Part shown: positions 9,254-18,456 of the stretch, one piece after another
How the letters are laid out: each line of letters begins with the position of its first letter
Position numbering within the stretch: the stretch's first letter is position 1
Origin: Bacteroidetes bacterium OLB12
GTDB lineage: Bacteria; Bacteroidota; Bacteroidia; Cytophagales; Cyclobacteriaceae
Assembly: GCA_001567185.1 (NCBI GenBank)
Contig: LNFR01000071.1
Coordinates: forward strand, 1-35,325
Reading direction: 5' to 3'
DNA: 35,325 bases
Notes under the pieces: generated by a model
Database searches by the model: none
What the model was told of the DNA's origin: nothing
Seen by the model: only the letters and a program-made list of their open reading frames with translations
Position numbers and translations under genes: made by a program

Positions 9254-10010
9254 ATGAAAAACTGCCTGCTTATCTTCTCTATTTTACTTAGTTCTATCTG
9301 CGCAAGTGCGCAAAAACTTACCGTAATCCCAAAAAATTGGTACTACCCTGGCAACCGTATTGGTCGAAGAACCTGATTTTCAAAACCTTCCAATCCTGGG
9401 CGATCAGGATGCCAATAGTGTAAAACCAATATTCGGGATAACCATTGGAGCCGCATTCAATTACTCCATCAATGATATGATTTCAGTACAGCCAGAACTA
9501 AATTTTATCCAAAAAGGCTATCAGGAAAAGTTCTATTCAAGCATGATCGAAATCATTGACGACAAATCCTTCAACACCCACATTACATCAACCTCAAAAT
9601 ACAAAATGAACTACCTGGAAATACCCATTTTAGCCAGGTACACTTTTGGCACCACAATAAAACCATACGCAATTGCCGGGCCGTCCCTTGGTATTGGTCT
9701 CGGAGGGAAATACAAGTTTGAAGAAAAAATAGTAGAATCAATTGATGATGATCCCGCACAAACCTCTACAGACAACGGCAAAGGAAATATCAAATTCGGC
9801 AAAGAGCCAGATAACAACGACAGCGAAGATTTATATATCGACAACCGAATCGACTTTGGACTTCAACTGGGGGCGGGTGCTTTAATTGACCGTAAATTTG
9901 TGATTGAAGCGCGTTATGGTTTAGGCTTATCAAGTTTATACGATTCAGAATATAAAATAAAAAACAGGGTTTTTCAGTTAACGGTGGGTATTCCGATATT
10001 ACTGAAATAA
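9254..10010 (+). CDS. Outer-membrane beta-barrel (PorT-like) protein, interrupted by one indel
   Basis: An ATG at 9254 opens a clean signal peptide (MKNCLLIFSILLSSICASAQ), but the frame stops after ~35 codons. Removing one A from the A6 run at 9331-9336 joins it to the downstream frame and reads KLTVIPKIGTTLATVLVEE, the usual start of a mature OMP_b-brl_2/PorT-like barrel. The body has typical strand motifs (ISVQPELNFIQKGY, YLEIPILARYTFG, IAGPSLGIGLGGKY, DFGLQLGAGALI) and ends in a hydrophobic strand (VGIPILLK). Repaired length is about 251 aa. Such proteins sit in the outer membrane; the specific role is unknown. An acidic loop near residues 155-195 is rich in Asp, Asn and Lys. The gene lies 58 bases behind the hybrid regulator and ends at a strong hairpin. 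Confidence 0.8.
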
Positions 10011-10013
10011 AAC

Positions 10014-10053
10014 TTAGCGTGTCCTGTACCTTTATAGATGCAGGACACGCTAA
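10014..10053. terminator. Bidirectional hairpin terminator between convergent genes
   Basis: Perfect 13-bp inverted repeat (TTAGCGTGTCCTG / CAGGACACGCTAA) with a 14-base loop. It begins four bases after the stop of the barrel gene and faces the convergent M28 peptidase gene ending at 10099. There is no long T-tract on either side, but the stem strength and convergent position support a terminator. Confidence 0.7.
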
Positions 10054-10098
10054 TATGCTTGCAACCCCTGCCTTCGCGTGCACTCCGGCAGGTAAACG

Positions 10099-11542
10099 TT
10101 ACTCCCACTTCCACTCACCGGCAATGCGCAGTGGCTCTTCCAGGTTATTGTCGATCATGAACTGTTTTGTGGTTTCGCTGTCCATCTTAACAGCCGGTAG
10201 TTGATCAGCATTCGCCAGGGCGAACAATATCATCGTACCAAAACGAGCTGTGTTGGTGATGTGATCCTTGTTCACCAGATTAAAATCATCGCAATCGGCA
10301 TGGTAGCAACGGTAAATGGAGCGATCGAGGTTACCGATCACACTTAAAATAGGAACACCTTCCAGCATAAAGGGCTGATGATCGCTGTGCAAACCCGAGC
10401 GGTTGCTGAACCTGTTTTTATACAACGTATCAACGGCTGCAATTTCTTCACCCATGGTTTTAAAGAATGTAGTGTCGCGTAACTTACCACCGGCATTTAC
10501 GCCAATGGGGTTACCACCCATATCGATATTAAACATGTATTTAATATTTTCGATGGAACCGTTTTTCACGGCTTCCTTTACCATGTGTGTAGATCCCAGC
10601 AAGCCCTGCTCCTCGCCCATGAACATCACAAACTGAATGGTACGTTTAGGCTGAAGTTTATTGGCTTTAAACGCACGGGCAATATCCAGTATGGCAAACG
10701 AACCAATGCCGTTGTCAATGGCACCGGTGGCCAAATCCCACGAGTCAAGATGCCCACCGATAATAATTTTTTCATCGGGCAATTCAGAACCTTTTAACGT
10801 AGCAATTACGTTGCGCGCTTTTATCAAATCACTGTGGTTCGTCATTTGAATGTGTGCTTCTATTTTCTTGCCGCTTGCCAGTTTTTCTTTTAGTTCAAAT
10901 CCTTTCTCCTTGCCAATACAAATTGCAGGGATCGGAATTAACTCGCCTGTTACAGAAGCCGTTCCGGTAAGCAACACACCACCATCGGCCTGGTTAAAAA
11001 TTACCACACCTTTCGCTCCGTTTTTGATAGCGATGGCTGTCTTCTCGCTGCGATGTAAATTGTGTGTACCCTCCGGACTTCCTTCCAAAAACGCCTATAT
11101 AAATAAGAACCAGTTTATCTTTTGCTGCTCCGGGCTTTGCAGCATAATCGGCTTCCAGCCCGTTGCCCATATCAATCAACTCACCGGTTACATCGGCTTC
11201 TACCGGGGCATGACCCAAGGTTACGGCCTTCACGCCCTCACCATCAATGGTTACATCAATCGTTCCGCGTGTCCACGCTTTGGTTTCAAACTCCTGGAAT
11301 TGCACATCCGTAAAACCGTATTCCTTAAACTTGTTGTAGGTATATTCTTCGGCCTTCTTACCGTTTTCCGATCCCGTAAGGCGATGACCAATGGTACTTG
11401 TGGCCTCCTCTAACGTGGTATATGCTTTTGAATTCTGAAGTACTTCGGTATTGATGCGCTTGAATACTTCCTGACGGGTTTCAACTTTGCAAGCTGCTGT
11501 AACCAGCAGCAACAGCCATAAAATCGGGTCAACCTTTTTCAT
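10099..11542 (-). CDS. M28 family zinc metallopeptidase lipoprotein (carboxypeptidase Q-like), one indel
   Basis: About 480 aa after repair. The N-terminus (MKKVDPILWLLLLVTAACK) is a lipoprotein signal with lipobox Cys18. The frame breaks in the A5 run at 11087-11091; removing one base restores IYIGVLEGSPEGTHNLHRSEK without a gap. A PA-type insert (AIKNGAKGVVIFNQ) precedes the catalytic M28 domain. Visible zinc-site motifs are GGHLDSWD (His, Asp), AIDNGIG (Asp), MGEEQG (catalytic Glu and Glu ligand), NIDMGG (Asp) and YHADCDD (His). The set and spacing resemble plasma glutamate carboxypeptidase/carboxypeptidase Q, which removes residues from small peptides. Probably a periplasmic or outer-membrane-anchored exopeptidase. 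It is divergent from the oligopeptidase gene at 11689, with a 146-bp shared upstream region. Confidence 0.88.
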
Positions 11543-11688
11543 AGTAAGCGTAAATTATACGCGAAAGTATCGATTCACTACGTGGTTTGCACAAAAACTA
11601 CATCAGCGGCACAGCTTTTCTGAAAAAAACTCAATCCACAGAAAACACCTGCGTATATTTCGGTACTTTCGAATTCAAAACCACTGCT

Positions 11689-13842
11689 ATGAAACCTCAC
11701 AAACTGTTGTATGTAGTCACCTCCCTGCTTGTACTTGCTGGTTGCCATTCAACCAAAGAAGAAGTTACCGATGACCTTGCTGCCCCGGTAGCCGAAAAGC
11801 GACCGGACACCCTGAGCGGCAATCGCATCGACAATTACTATTGGATGAAGCTGACCGATGAGCAAAAAAATGCCGAACAAAAAGATGAGCAAACCCAAAA
11901 GGTGGTTGATTATCTGAATGCTGAAAATGATTACCTGAACGCTTCGCTAAAGCACACGGAAGCACTTCAGAAAAAAATCTATGATGAAATCATTGGACGA
12001 ATTAAACAAACCGATGAATCGGTACCCTATAAAGACAACGGCTATTGGTACTACACCCGTTACGAACAAGGGCAGGAGTATCCCATCTACTGCCGCAAGA
12101 AAGGAACCCTGGAGGGTGCAGAAGAAATTATGCTGAATGTGAATGAAATGGCCAAAGGGCACAGTTATTACTCAATTACCGGTTTGAGTGTGAGCGAAGA
12201 CAATAACCTTTTGGCTTTTGGCGAAGATTCAGTAAGCCGGAGGCGCTACACCATTTATGTGAAAGATTTGCGCACTGGAAAAATTATTGATACTCCTATT
12301 CCGAACACCGAAGGCGACATTACCTGGGCCAACGACAACAAAACCTTTTTTTATGTAAAGAAAGATTCGGTTACACTTCGCTCGCGCTGGATTGTGCGAC
12401 ATAAACTGGGAGCCGACCCATCAAAAGACGTAACCGTTTCGGAAGAAAAAGATGAAACCTTTTACACTGGCATTTACAAGACCAAATCAAAAAAATACCT
12501 GATTGTGTGGGCCGGTAGTACACTCACCAGCCACTATAAATTTTTAGATGCCAACTCACCCGATGGTACGTTTAAAGAATTTAGTCCACGCGAACGCGGG
12601 CTGGAATACTCCATCGATCATTATGGCGATAAATTTTATATCGTTACCAATTTAGATGCACTTAACTTCCGGTTAATGGAAACGCCCGTTGCAAAAACCG
12701 AACGAAACAACTGGAAGGAAAATATTGCGCATCGAAAAGACACCCTGCTTCAGGGCATTGAAATTTTTAAAGATTACCTGGTATTAAATGAACGCGCCAA
12801 TGCCAACACCCTGATGCGCATTATCGATCAGAAAACCGGCAAGAAGCATTACCTGGATTTTGGTGAGCCTGCTTATACTACGTATCCTTCCATCAACATC
12901 GATTTCGATACTGAACTGTTGCGTTACGGTTACACATCTATGACCACACCCAACTCAACGTACGACTACAATATGCGCACCCGCGAACGAAAACTGCTGA
13001 AGCAACAGGAAGTAGTAGGTGGTTATAACCCTGCCGATTACGTAACCGAACGCCAATGGGCTACTGCCACTGATGGTACCCTTATTCCTATGTCGATTGT
13101 TTATAAAAAAGGAATAGATAAAAATGGAAACAACCCTACTATGTTATATGGATATGGCTCGTACGGTTCCAGCACGAATCCTACTTTCTCCATCACCCGA
13201 TTAAGTTTATTGAATCGTGGCTTTGTGTATGCCATCGCCCACATTCGTGGCGGACAGGAAATGGGTCGCCAGTGGTATGAAGACGGTAAGATGTTTAAAA
13301 AGAAAAACACCTTTACCGATTTTATAGACTGCGCCAAATACCTGATTGAAGAAAAATATACCAACCCTGAAAAACTTTTTGCTTCGGGTGGTAGTGCCGG
13401 TGGATTGCTGATGGGTGCCGTAGTAAATATGAGGCCCGATCTGTTTAAAGGAGTTATTGCAGCAGTACCCTTTGTGGATGTAGTAACTACGATGGAAGAC
13501 GAAACAATTCCGTTGACTACAGGCGAGTTTGATGAGTGGGGTAACCCAAAAAATCCGGAATCGTACATGTACATGTTGGAGTACTCGCCTTACGACCAGG
13601 TAAAAGCACAGGCTTACCCGAATATGCTCGTAACTACCGGGTTTCACGATTCGCAAGTGCAATACTGGGAACCGGCCAAGTGGGTAGCCAAACTTCGTGC
13701 CTTAAAAACCGACAATAACAAACTGCTGCTACGCACGAATATGGAAACCGGGCATGGTGGCACTACCGGTCGGTTCAAAGTGTACCGCGAAACCGCACAG
13801 GAGTATGCATTTATTATTGATTTGGCGGGGATTAAGGAGTAG
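11689..13842 (+). CDS. S9 family prolyl oligopeptidase / oligopeptidase B-like lipoprotein
   Basis: 717 aa from ATG 11689. An in-frame start 102 bases upstream exists, but the codons between look non-coding, and the chosen start gives a lipoprotein signal (MKPHKLLYVVTSLLVLAGC). The N-terminal half is the seven-bladed beta-propeller region (RIDNYYWMKL, YYTRYEQGQEYPIYCRK). The C-terminal alpha/beta hydrolase domain has nucleophile Ser569 in GGSAGG, Asp654 in GFHDSQV and His689 in TGHGG, with the oligopeptidase B-like stretch GYGSYG ... HIRGGQEMG ahead of it. Family members cut short peptides after basic residues (oligopeptidase B) or Pro. The lipobox places this one in the envelope, unlike the cytosolic E. 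coli PtrB. The gene ends at a very strong hairpin terminator. Confidence 0.92.
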   Translation: MKPHKLLYVVTSLLVLAGCHSTKEEVTDDLAAPVAEKRPDTLSGNRIDNYYWMKLTDEQKNAEQKDEQTQKVVDYLNAENDYLNASLKHTEALQKKIYDEIIGRIKQTDESVPYKDNGYWYYTRYEQGQEYPIYCRKKGTLEGAEEIMLNVNEMAKGHSYYSITGLSVSEDNNLLAFGEDSVSRRRYTIYVKDLRTGKIIDTPIPNTEGDITWANDNKTFFYVKKDSVTLRSRWIVRHKLGADPSKDVTVSEEKDETFYTGIYKTKSKKYLIVWAGSTLTSHYKFLDANSPDGTFKEFSPRERGLEYSIDHYGDKFYIVTNLDALNFRLMETPVAKTERNNWKENIAHRKDTLLQGIEIFKDYLVLNERANANTLMRIIDQKTGKKHYLDFGEPAYTTYPSINIDFDTELLRYGYTSMTTPNSTYDYNMRTRERKLLKQQEVVGGYNPADYVTERQWATATDGTLIPMSIVYKKGIDKNGNNPTMLYGYGSYGSSTNPTFSITRLSLLNRGFVYAIAHIRGGQEMGRQWYEDGKMFKKKNTFTDFIDCAKYLIEEKYTNPEKLFASGGSAGGLLMGAVVNMRPDLFKGVIAAVPFVDVVTTMEDETIPLTTGEFDEWGNPKNPESYMYMLEYSPYDQVKAQAYPNMLVTTGFHDSQVQYWEPAKWVAKLRALKTDNNKLLLRTNMETGHGGTTGRFKVYRETAQEYAFIIDLAGIKE

Positions 13843-13862
13843 GTTTTGCGATTTTTTTTTAG

Positions 13863-13907
13863 AAAGAAGCTGTATCAAAAGTACGTGACTTTTGATACAG
13901 CTTCTTT
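13863..13907. terminator. Strong bidirectional terminator hairpin
   Basis: Perfect 20-bp inverted repeat (13863-13882 with 13888-13907) around a 5-base loop ACGTG. A run of nine T precedes it on the plus strand, and T-rich sequence follows. It separates the oligopeptidase gene (plus, ends 13842) from the convergent gene ending at 13917, so it can end transcription from both sides. Confidence 0.9.
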
Positions 13908-13916
13908 AGGTTTTCC

Positions 13917-15290
13917 TTACTTAGTCTTCGCCAGGCTATACCGCATGGCTGAAGCCGCCTTATCATTGATATACAATATTCTTCCACCACGCACGGCTTC
14001 AAACTGCGCCCAGAAATTTTCGGTTTTCCCATCCCATCGTTTGGTCATGGTAATATCCCAGTTTGTGAAGGAGTAATTTCCGTTGTACTTCTGATCATAG
14101 ATATTCATACTGCCCACCATTCCATACCCTCCACGGTGATGGCTGCTGTACGTGCCATCGGCATTAAAAACAAACGTGTGAGCGGAAGAGGCGGCATTCA
14201 TACCCGCATACGCCCCGGTAACCGTACTGTACATATTCACATACGAACCTCCGCTTTCTTCCCAGGTACCAATCAGGTCGGCCTGGGTAATGGCAAATTT
14301 ATTGTAGTTAAGCATGCCTTCTACCTTCTTCTGATCGGTGAACTCCTTATTAAAGGCATCGGCAGAAGGAGATATAATTTCAATGCAACTTGAAACTCCG
14401 TTGTTGGTTATGATACGAAAACCAACATGGCACTTTTTCCCGGTGGCTTTCTCAACCGCATCGGCTTCAAAAAAATAAATGCAGTAATAACAATAACTTT
14501 CATTAGCATACTTCCGGATGTTGCTCACCGTATAGCGCGGAAGGATAACCCTGTCAAAAAGAGTTCCTTCTACGTTGTTGTTGCTGCGCATTTCATCGGT
14601 AACTTCAATTCCATAATGAAGCAAAACGGTTATGGGCCCCTTCGTTACCTTAACATAATCGGCAAAGGGCTGCGCCACCCACCCATCATCAAAATTAGTT
14701 GTTGACTTGGTTATACCATGCTTGCCCGGTGCATCGGTAACGGAGATTGTAGCTGTGTTGTTCACCACCGGAGCGACTTGCTGGACTTGTTGGGGTTCCT
14801 GGTAACCTTCGGGTTTTGAAAGTTCAAGCGTGCCCAGAAATGATTCAATCGCTTTCATGTATTCCTGGCTGTTCATGGTCACCGAAATGCTGAGTGTTCT
14901 ACCATAACCCGAAATTACATTGAGCAACGCATAGCTTTCTTTGCCTTGCCAGGTAAACGTACTCACCCCCGATTGGGCCGTCCATCCGCCTTCGGTGGTT
15001 ACATCCGGAACAGGCTTCGTGGTCCCTTCAAAATTTTTTACGATCAAATCATTCCATTCGTGATCAAAATCGGTGGTAAGGTCGCCACTGCTTCCAATGC
15101 TTTTATAAACCGATAACCTGCACCACGAACCCGTTTTGTTGTTCACCTTTACAAACGAAACAACCGAACTGTTCGCTTCCCTGCTCCAGCCGGCAGGAGG
15201 AGAAAACGAAGTGATGTCAAAAACTTCACGGTTCTGTGCCTGCAAACACGTTGCACACAAAACAAAAAACAGGAGTAGTGGGGTTTTCAT
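13917..15290 (-). CDS. Exported protein of unknown function with a lipocalin-like C-terminal region
   Basis: 457 aa. Signal peptide MKTPLLLFFVLCATCLQAQ. I do not recognise a characterised family for the whole protein. Residues ~25-160 (SFSPPAGWSREANSSVVSF ... SFLGTLELSKP) look like a domain often seen in exported Bacteroidetes proteins that describe uptake-type or stress responses without known biochemistry. A middle part follows a Gln/Pro/Val-rich linker (EPQQVQQVAPVV, ~168-180). The last ~110 residues (LIGTWEESGG, FVFNADGTYSSHHRG, GNYSFTNWDITMTKRW) have the GTW start and strand rhythm of lipocalin-like domains. Five aromatic-flanked Cys residues lie in the mature chain. The gene is monocistronic between a terminator and pyrD. 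Confidence 0.75.
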   Translation of the reverse strand: MKTPLLLFFVLCATCLQAQNREVFDITSFSPPAGWSREANSSVVSFVKVNNKTGSWCRLSVYKSIGSSGDLTTDFDHEWNDLIVKNFEGTTKPVPDVTTEGGWTAQSGVSTFTWQGKESYALLNVISGYGRTLSISVTMNSQEYMKAIESFLGTLELSKPEGYQEPQQVQQVAPVVNNTATISVTDAPGKHGITKSTTNFDDGWVAQPFADYVKVTKGPITVLLHYGIEVTDEMRSNNNVEGTLFDRVILPRYTVSNIRKYANESYCYYCIYFFEADAVEKATGKKCHVGFRIITNNGVSSCIEIISPSADAFNKEFTDQKKVEGMLNYNKFAITQADLIGTWEESGGSYVNMYSTVTGAYAGMNAASSAHTFVFNADGTYSSHHRGGYGMVGSMNIYDQKYNGNYSFTNWDITMTKRWDGKTENFWAQFEAVRGGRILYINDKAASAMRYSLAKTK

Positions 15291-15439
15291 GTTTGTTGAA
15301 GTGATTTTTTCTTATGCCTAAACAATGACCAAAGTGGTTACTGACTATGTTCGTTTACCGTAGTAATCTGATAGAACAATTTAAACATAATTATGCGACA
15401 AATCAACTTCAGCTGCACCCGCACGCGGCTTGTACCCCA

Positions 15440-16475
15440 TCAGGAACTTTTAGCAACAGCCTGGTTAATCCGCTTCACAAAGCCTGGCCCTTCATAAATA
15501 AAGCCCGTATAAATCTGAATGAGGTCGGCACCCGCTTTGATTTTTTCAATCGCATCTTGTTCGGTCATAATACCCCCTACGCCAATAATTGGGTAATTCT
15601 TACCAAGCCCGGCACGCAAATAACGAATCACTTCATTCGAACGATCGGCTAACGGTTTTCCACTCACCCCACCGTTTCCAATTTTCTGAAGCTGATCGGA
15701 ACTGATGGTAAGTCCTTCGCGCGAAATGGTGGTATTGGTGGCAATCACCCCGTCTGTTTTAGTCTCAATCAAAATTTGAATAATGTCATCTAATTGGGAG
15801 TTTGCCAGGTCGGGTGCGATTTTCAATAAAACCGGTTTTGGTTTTTCTTTCGATTGACTGAGTTCTTTAACATATGAAAGCAATTTTCGTAAGGGTTCTT
15901 TCTCCTGCAACTCGCGCAGGCCCGGTGTGTTGGGTGAGCTTACGTTTACCACAAAATAATCAACATAAGGATGAAGGGCATCAATACATTTCGCATAATC
16001 ATCAAATGCATTTTCGTTCGGGGTAATTTTATTTTTACCGATATTACCTCCTACAATTACCTTCGACTTTCTGTTTTTAAGTCGCTCAACTGCAGCCTTT
16101 ACCCCTCCATTGTTAAAACCCATCCGGTTAATAAGGGCCTGATCGGCAGGTAATCGAAAAAGTCTGGGTTTGTCATTTCCAGGTTGTGGTTGTGGGGTAA
16201 GTGTTCCGATTTCAATAAAACCAAATCCAAATGCAGCCAATGGATCAATAAGCTTTGCATCCTTATCAAAGCCGGCTGCCAGGCCAACAGGATTTGGAAA
16301 AGTAATTCCGAACAAGGTTCTGCTTAGTTTCTTGCTTTTGATTTCAAAGGCCGACTTGAGTATGGATTGTACACCTGGAATTTTGGTAACAATTCTTAGA
16401 AAGGAAAATGTAATGTGGTGAATGGATTCTGGCGCAAATAAAAAAAAGGAAGGGCCGAATCAACGCTTTATACAT
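15440..16475 (-). CDS. pyrD: Dihydroorotate dehydrogenase (quinone), class 2, one indel
   Basis: Oxidises dihydroorotate to orotate in pyrimidine synthesis, with FMN and quinone, at the inner membrane. The main open frame covers 15440-16315 and starts at the core ([19 protein letters not shown]). The membrane-binding N-terminus lies upstream in another frame: from ATG (complement of 16473-16475) it reads [12 protein letters not shown]. Adding one base to the A8 run at 16440-16447 gives [19 protein letters not shown] joined in frame to the core, the usual class 2 N-terminus. Other motifs are [21 protein letters not shown] with the class 2 catalytic Ser, [18 protein letters not shown] and GVGGI ... 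[11 protein letters not shown]. Repaired length is ~345 aa, normal for class 2. The gene starts 6 bases after the DUF4136 gene, so they likely form an operon. Confidence 0.93.
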
Positions 16476-16481
16476 ACGCAA

Positions 16482-17006
16482 CTACTTCTTTTTCTTGATG
16501 GGTTTCCCAAATTGTTTAAATCCCCGCTGCACGATCTGTTCTATCAGGCGCTCGCCACCGGCAGTACTCATATTGGTGGTTGAATTAATTCGCCACACCA
16601 AAAAATTTCTGGAGTTATTCAAATCGATAACCAGGCTGCCTTGTTGATAATCTTTAATAAATGTTCTTTCATTGGAGCCGGGTGTCAAACCCATAGGACC
16701 TAAATTACCCATATCGCTGCGCGACAGGGTACCCACAATAAAGGAAACAACCAGATCTGCGGCAGAATCGGTGTGCTTCAATCCTTTAAGGGTAAGCTCG
16801 TTCGTTACCGCGTTAATTATCCATTTTTTTACTTCCTCATCCGTTAGTTGCTTCTGGTCTTTGGGGGTTATTACTTCAGCATCGCCAAACCGAAAGGTTT
16901 TGTATTGTGAAAAGTCATGATTTTTGTCAAAGTCCACTTTAATTTCCTGCGAAATAACTTCAACAGAAAACAAAACGGAAGCAAGTAAAAACAGGTAGCG
17001 ATACAT
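16482..17006 (-). CDS. DUF4136 domain exported protein
   Basis: 174 aa. A signal peptide (MYRYLFLLASVLFSVEVISQ) is followed by the DUF4136 pattern: VDFDKNHDFSQYKTFRFGD near the start, a central segment with a conserved DLVVSF strand, and a C-terminal IEQIVQRGFKQFG helix before a basic end (KKKK). There is no Cys after the signal sequence, so a soluble periplasmic protein is likelier than a lipoprotein. Biochemical function is unknown for the family. It lies 45 bases after xerD and 6 bases before pyrD on the same strand, which suggests co-transcription. Confidence 0.85.
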   Translation of the reverse strand: MYRYLFLLASVLFSVEVISQEIKVDFDKNHDFSQYKTFRFGDAEVITPKDQKQLTDEEVKKWIINAVTNELTLKGLKHTDSAADLVVSFIVGTLSRSDMGNLGPMGLTPGSNERTFIKDYQQGSLVIDLNNSRNFLVWRINSTTNMSTAGGERLIEQIVQRGFKQFGKPIKKKK

Positions 17007-17051
17007 ACCCTAAAGGTACTGATTGTTTCCAAAAAAAGTGTGTCTGTTTAT

Positions 17052-17969
17052 TTAACTGCGTGGATGAAACTCCTGAATTACCTGCCGCAGGTAATCCCGA
17101 TCCAGATGGGTGTAAATTTCGGTGGTAGTTATAGATTCGTGGCCCAGCATTTCCTGCACGGCCCGTAAATCGGCTCCCCCTTCTATTAAGTGCGTGGCAA
17201 ACGAATGCCTGAAAGTATGTGGGCTGATTGTTTTCTTAAGCCCGATCTTTTCTGCCAGCGATTTGATGATCAGGAATACCATTACGCGGGTCAGTTTCCT
17301 GCCCCTTCGGTTTAAAAACACATAACTCTCAAAACTCTTCTGTACCGGAACATGAACACGCACTTCTTCCATGTAAATTTTCAAATATTTCATTGCATCG
17401 CGCCCCACCGGTACCAATCGTTCTTTATTTCCTTTACCAATTACACGTAAAAAACCGATGTCGAAATACACATTGGCAAGTTTCAATTCAACAAGTTCGG
17501 AAACCCGAAGGCCCGAGCTATAGAGTACCTCAAGCATGGCCCGGTTGCGTGCTCCTTCGGCTGCCGAAAGATCAATTGCTTCAAAAATTTTCTCAATTTC
17601 ATCATACTCCAATGTATCGGGTAATTTCCGTCCAAGTTTGGGGCCTTCTATTAACGCGGTAGGATCTTTTTCAATCAGTTCTTCGAACAACAAATATTTA
17701 TAAAATGCCTTAAGACCCGAAAGAATACCGTGCCTGGCTAAAAGCGCTCATGCCCAGCTCGTTTATAAATTGCAGAAATGCCTGCAGGTGTTTCCCCGTA
17801 AGGCCAGTGGGCTTATTCCGGAATAATTCAGCGAGATAAATTGAGCGAGCTTCTCTACATCGCGCACGTAGGCTTCAATTGAATTTGCTGAGAGCGACCG
17901 TTCTAATTTCAGATAGGTACCAAATTGTTTGATATGACTTTCCCAGTTCTTCACTGCGCAAATGTGCAA
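17052..17969 (-). CDS. xerD: Site-specific tyrosine recombinase XerD, two indels
   Basis: The N-terminal SAM-like core-binding part (MHICAVKNWESHIKQFGTYL, LERSLSANSIEAYVRDVEKL) and the catalytic part (from LLFEELIEKDP) are in different frames. A middle frame supplies NKPTGLTGKHLQAFLQFINE and SAFSQAR. Adding one base near 17829-17840 and removing one at 17728-17729 gives one reading, with ILSGLKAFYKYLLFEEL over the second join. Catalytic motifs are intact: Arg in SGLRVSEL, Lys in the GKGNKER hairpin, HTFRHSFATHL (His-x-x-Arg), GHESITTTEIYTH with the nucleophile Tyr. The C-terminus, HLDRDYLRQVIQEFHPRS, is typical of XerD. With XerC it resolves chromosome dimers at dif. The gene is divergent from aroQ, with only ~19 bases between the starts. 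Confidence 0.9.
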
Positions 17970-17988
17970 ATTATTTTAACTTCGAAGC

Positions 17989-18417
17989 ATGAAGATACTT
18001 ATCCTGAACGGACCCAACCTGAATTTGCTGGGTAAACGCGAACCTGAAACGTATGGCAATTTGTCGTTTGAAGATTTCTTAACCTCACTAAAATCACGGT
18101 TTGGCCAGGTTGAGTTGGCGTATTATCAATCCAACGTAGAGGGCGAGCTCGTGAACAAACTGCACGAGGTTGGCTTTACGTATGAAGGTATTATTCTGAA
18201 TGCTGGTGCTTACACGCACACTTCCGTTGCCCTGCACGATGCAATTGCCGCCATAAAAACACCCGTAGTAGAGGTTCACATTTCCAATATCTATGCACGG
18301 GAAGAATTCCGGCACAAAAGTTTAATTACCTCTAAATGTGCAGGCCTTATTACGGGTTTTGGTATGGAAGGGTATGCGCTGGCCATTCACTATTTCATCC
18401 ACAAAAAAGCCCACTGA
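17989..18417 (+). CDS. aroQ: Type II 3-dehydroquinate dehydratase
   Basis: 142 aa, normal length. Catalyses the third shikimate-pathway step, 3-dehydroquinate to 3-dehydroshikimate, as a cytosolic dodecamer in the family. Motifs run in order: ILNGPNLNLLGKREPETYG with Arg17 and catalytic Tyr22, YYQSNVEGELV, LNAGAYTHTSVALHDA with the substrate-binding Asn and His, and VEVHISN followed by AREEFRHKS with catalytic His and the lid Arg. Ends in a terminator hairpin that overlaps the last codons. Shikimate dehydrogenase (aroE), the next pathway enzyme, is 11 kb away in the same window, on the same strand. Confidence 0.96.
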   Translation: MKILILNGPNLNLLGKREPETYGNLSFEDFLTSLKSRFGQVELAYYQSNVEGELVNKLHEVGFTYEGIILNAGAYTHTSVALHDAIAAIKTPVVEVHISNIYAREEFRHKSLITSKCAGLITGFGMEGYALAIHYFIHKKAH

Positions 18418-18435
18418 ATTTTTCCGTGGGCTTTT
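18405..18435 (+). terminator. Rho-independent terminator of aroQ
   Basis: Ten-base stem AAAAGCCCAC / GTGGGCTTTT with an 11-base loop that contains the aroQ stop codon; the A-rich and T-rich ends make it work in both directions. It sits between aroQ and the convergent YbjN-like gene ending at 18457. Confidence 0.85.
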
Positions 18436-18456
18436 AGATCAATTATATCCATAAGT

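Noticed and set aside
10850-11413. A 187-codon open frame antisense to the M28 peptidase gene
   Set aside because: It lies wholly opposite a gene with clear metal-site motifs, has no domain-like pattern or ribosome site, and its length follows from the codon bias of the real gene.
17052-17969. xerD as a phage or transposon integrase
   Set aside because: The sequence ends and motifs are those of the cellular XerD, the neighbours are housekeeping genes, and no attachment site or phage gene is near.
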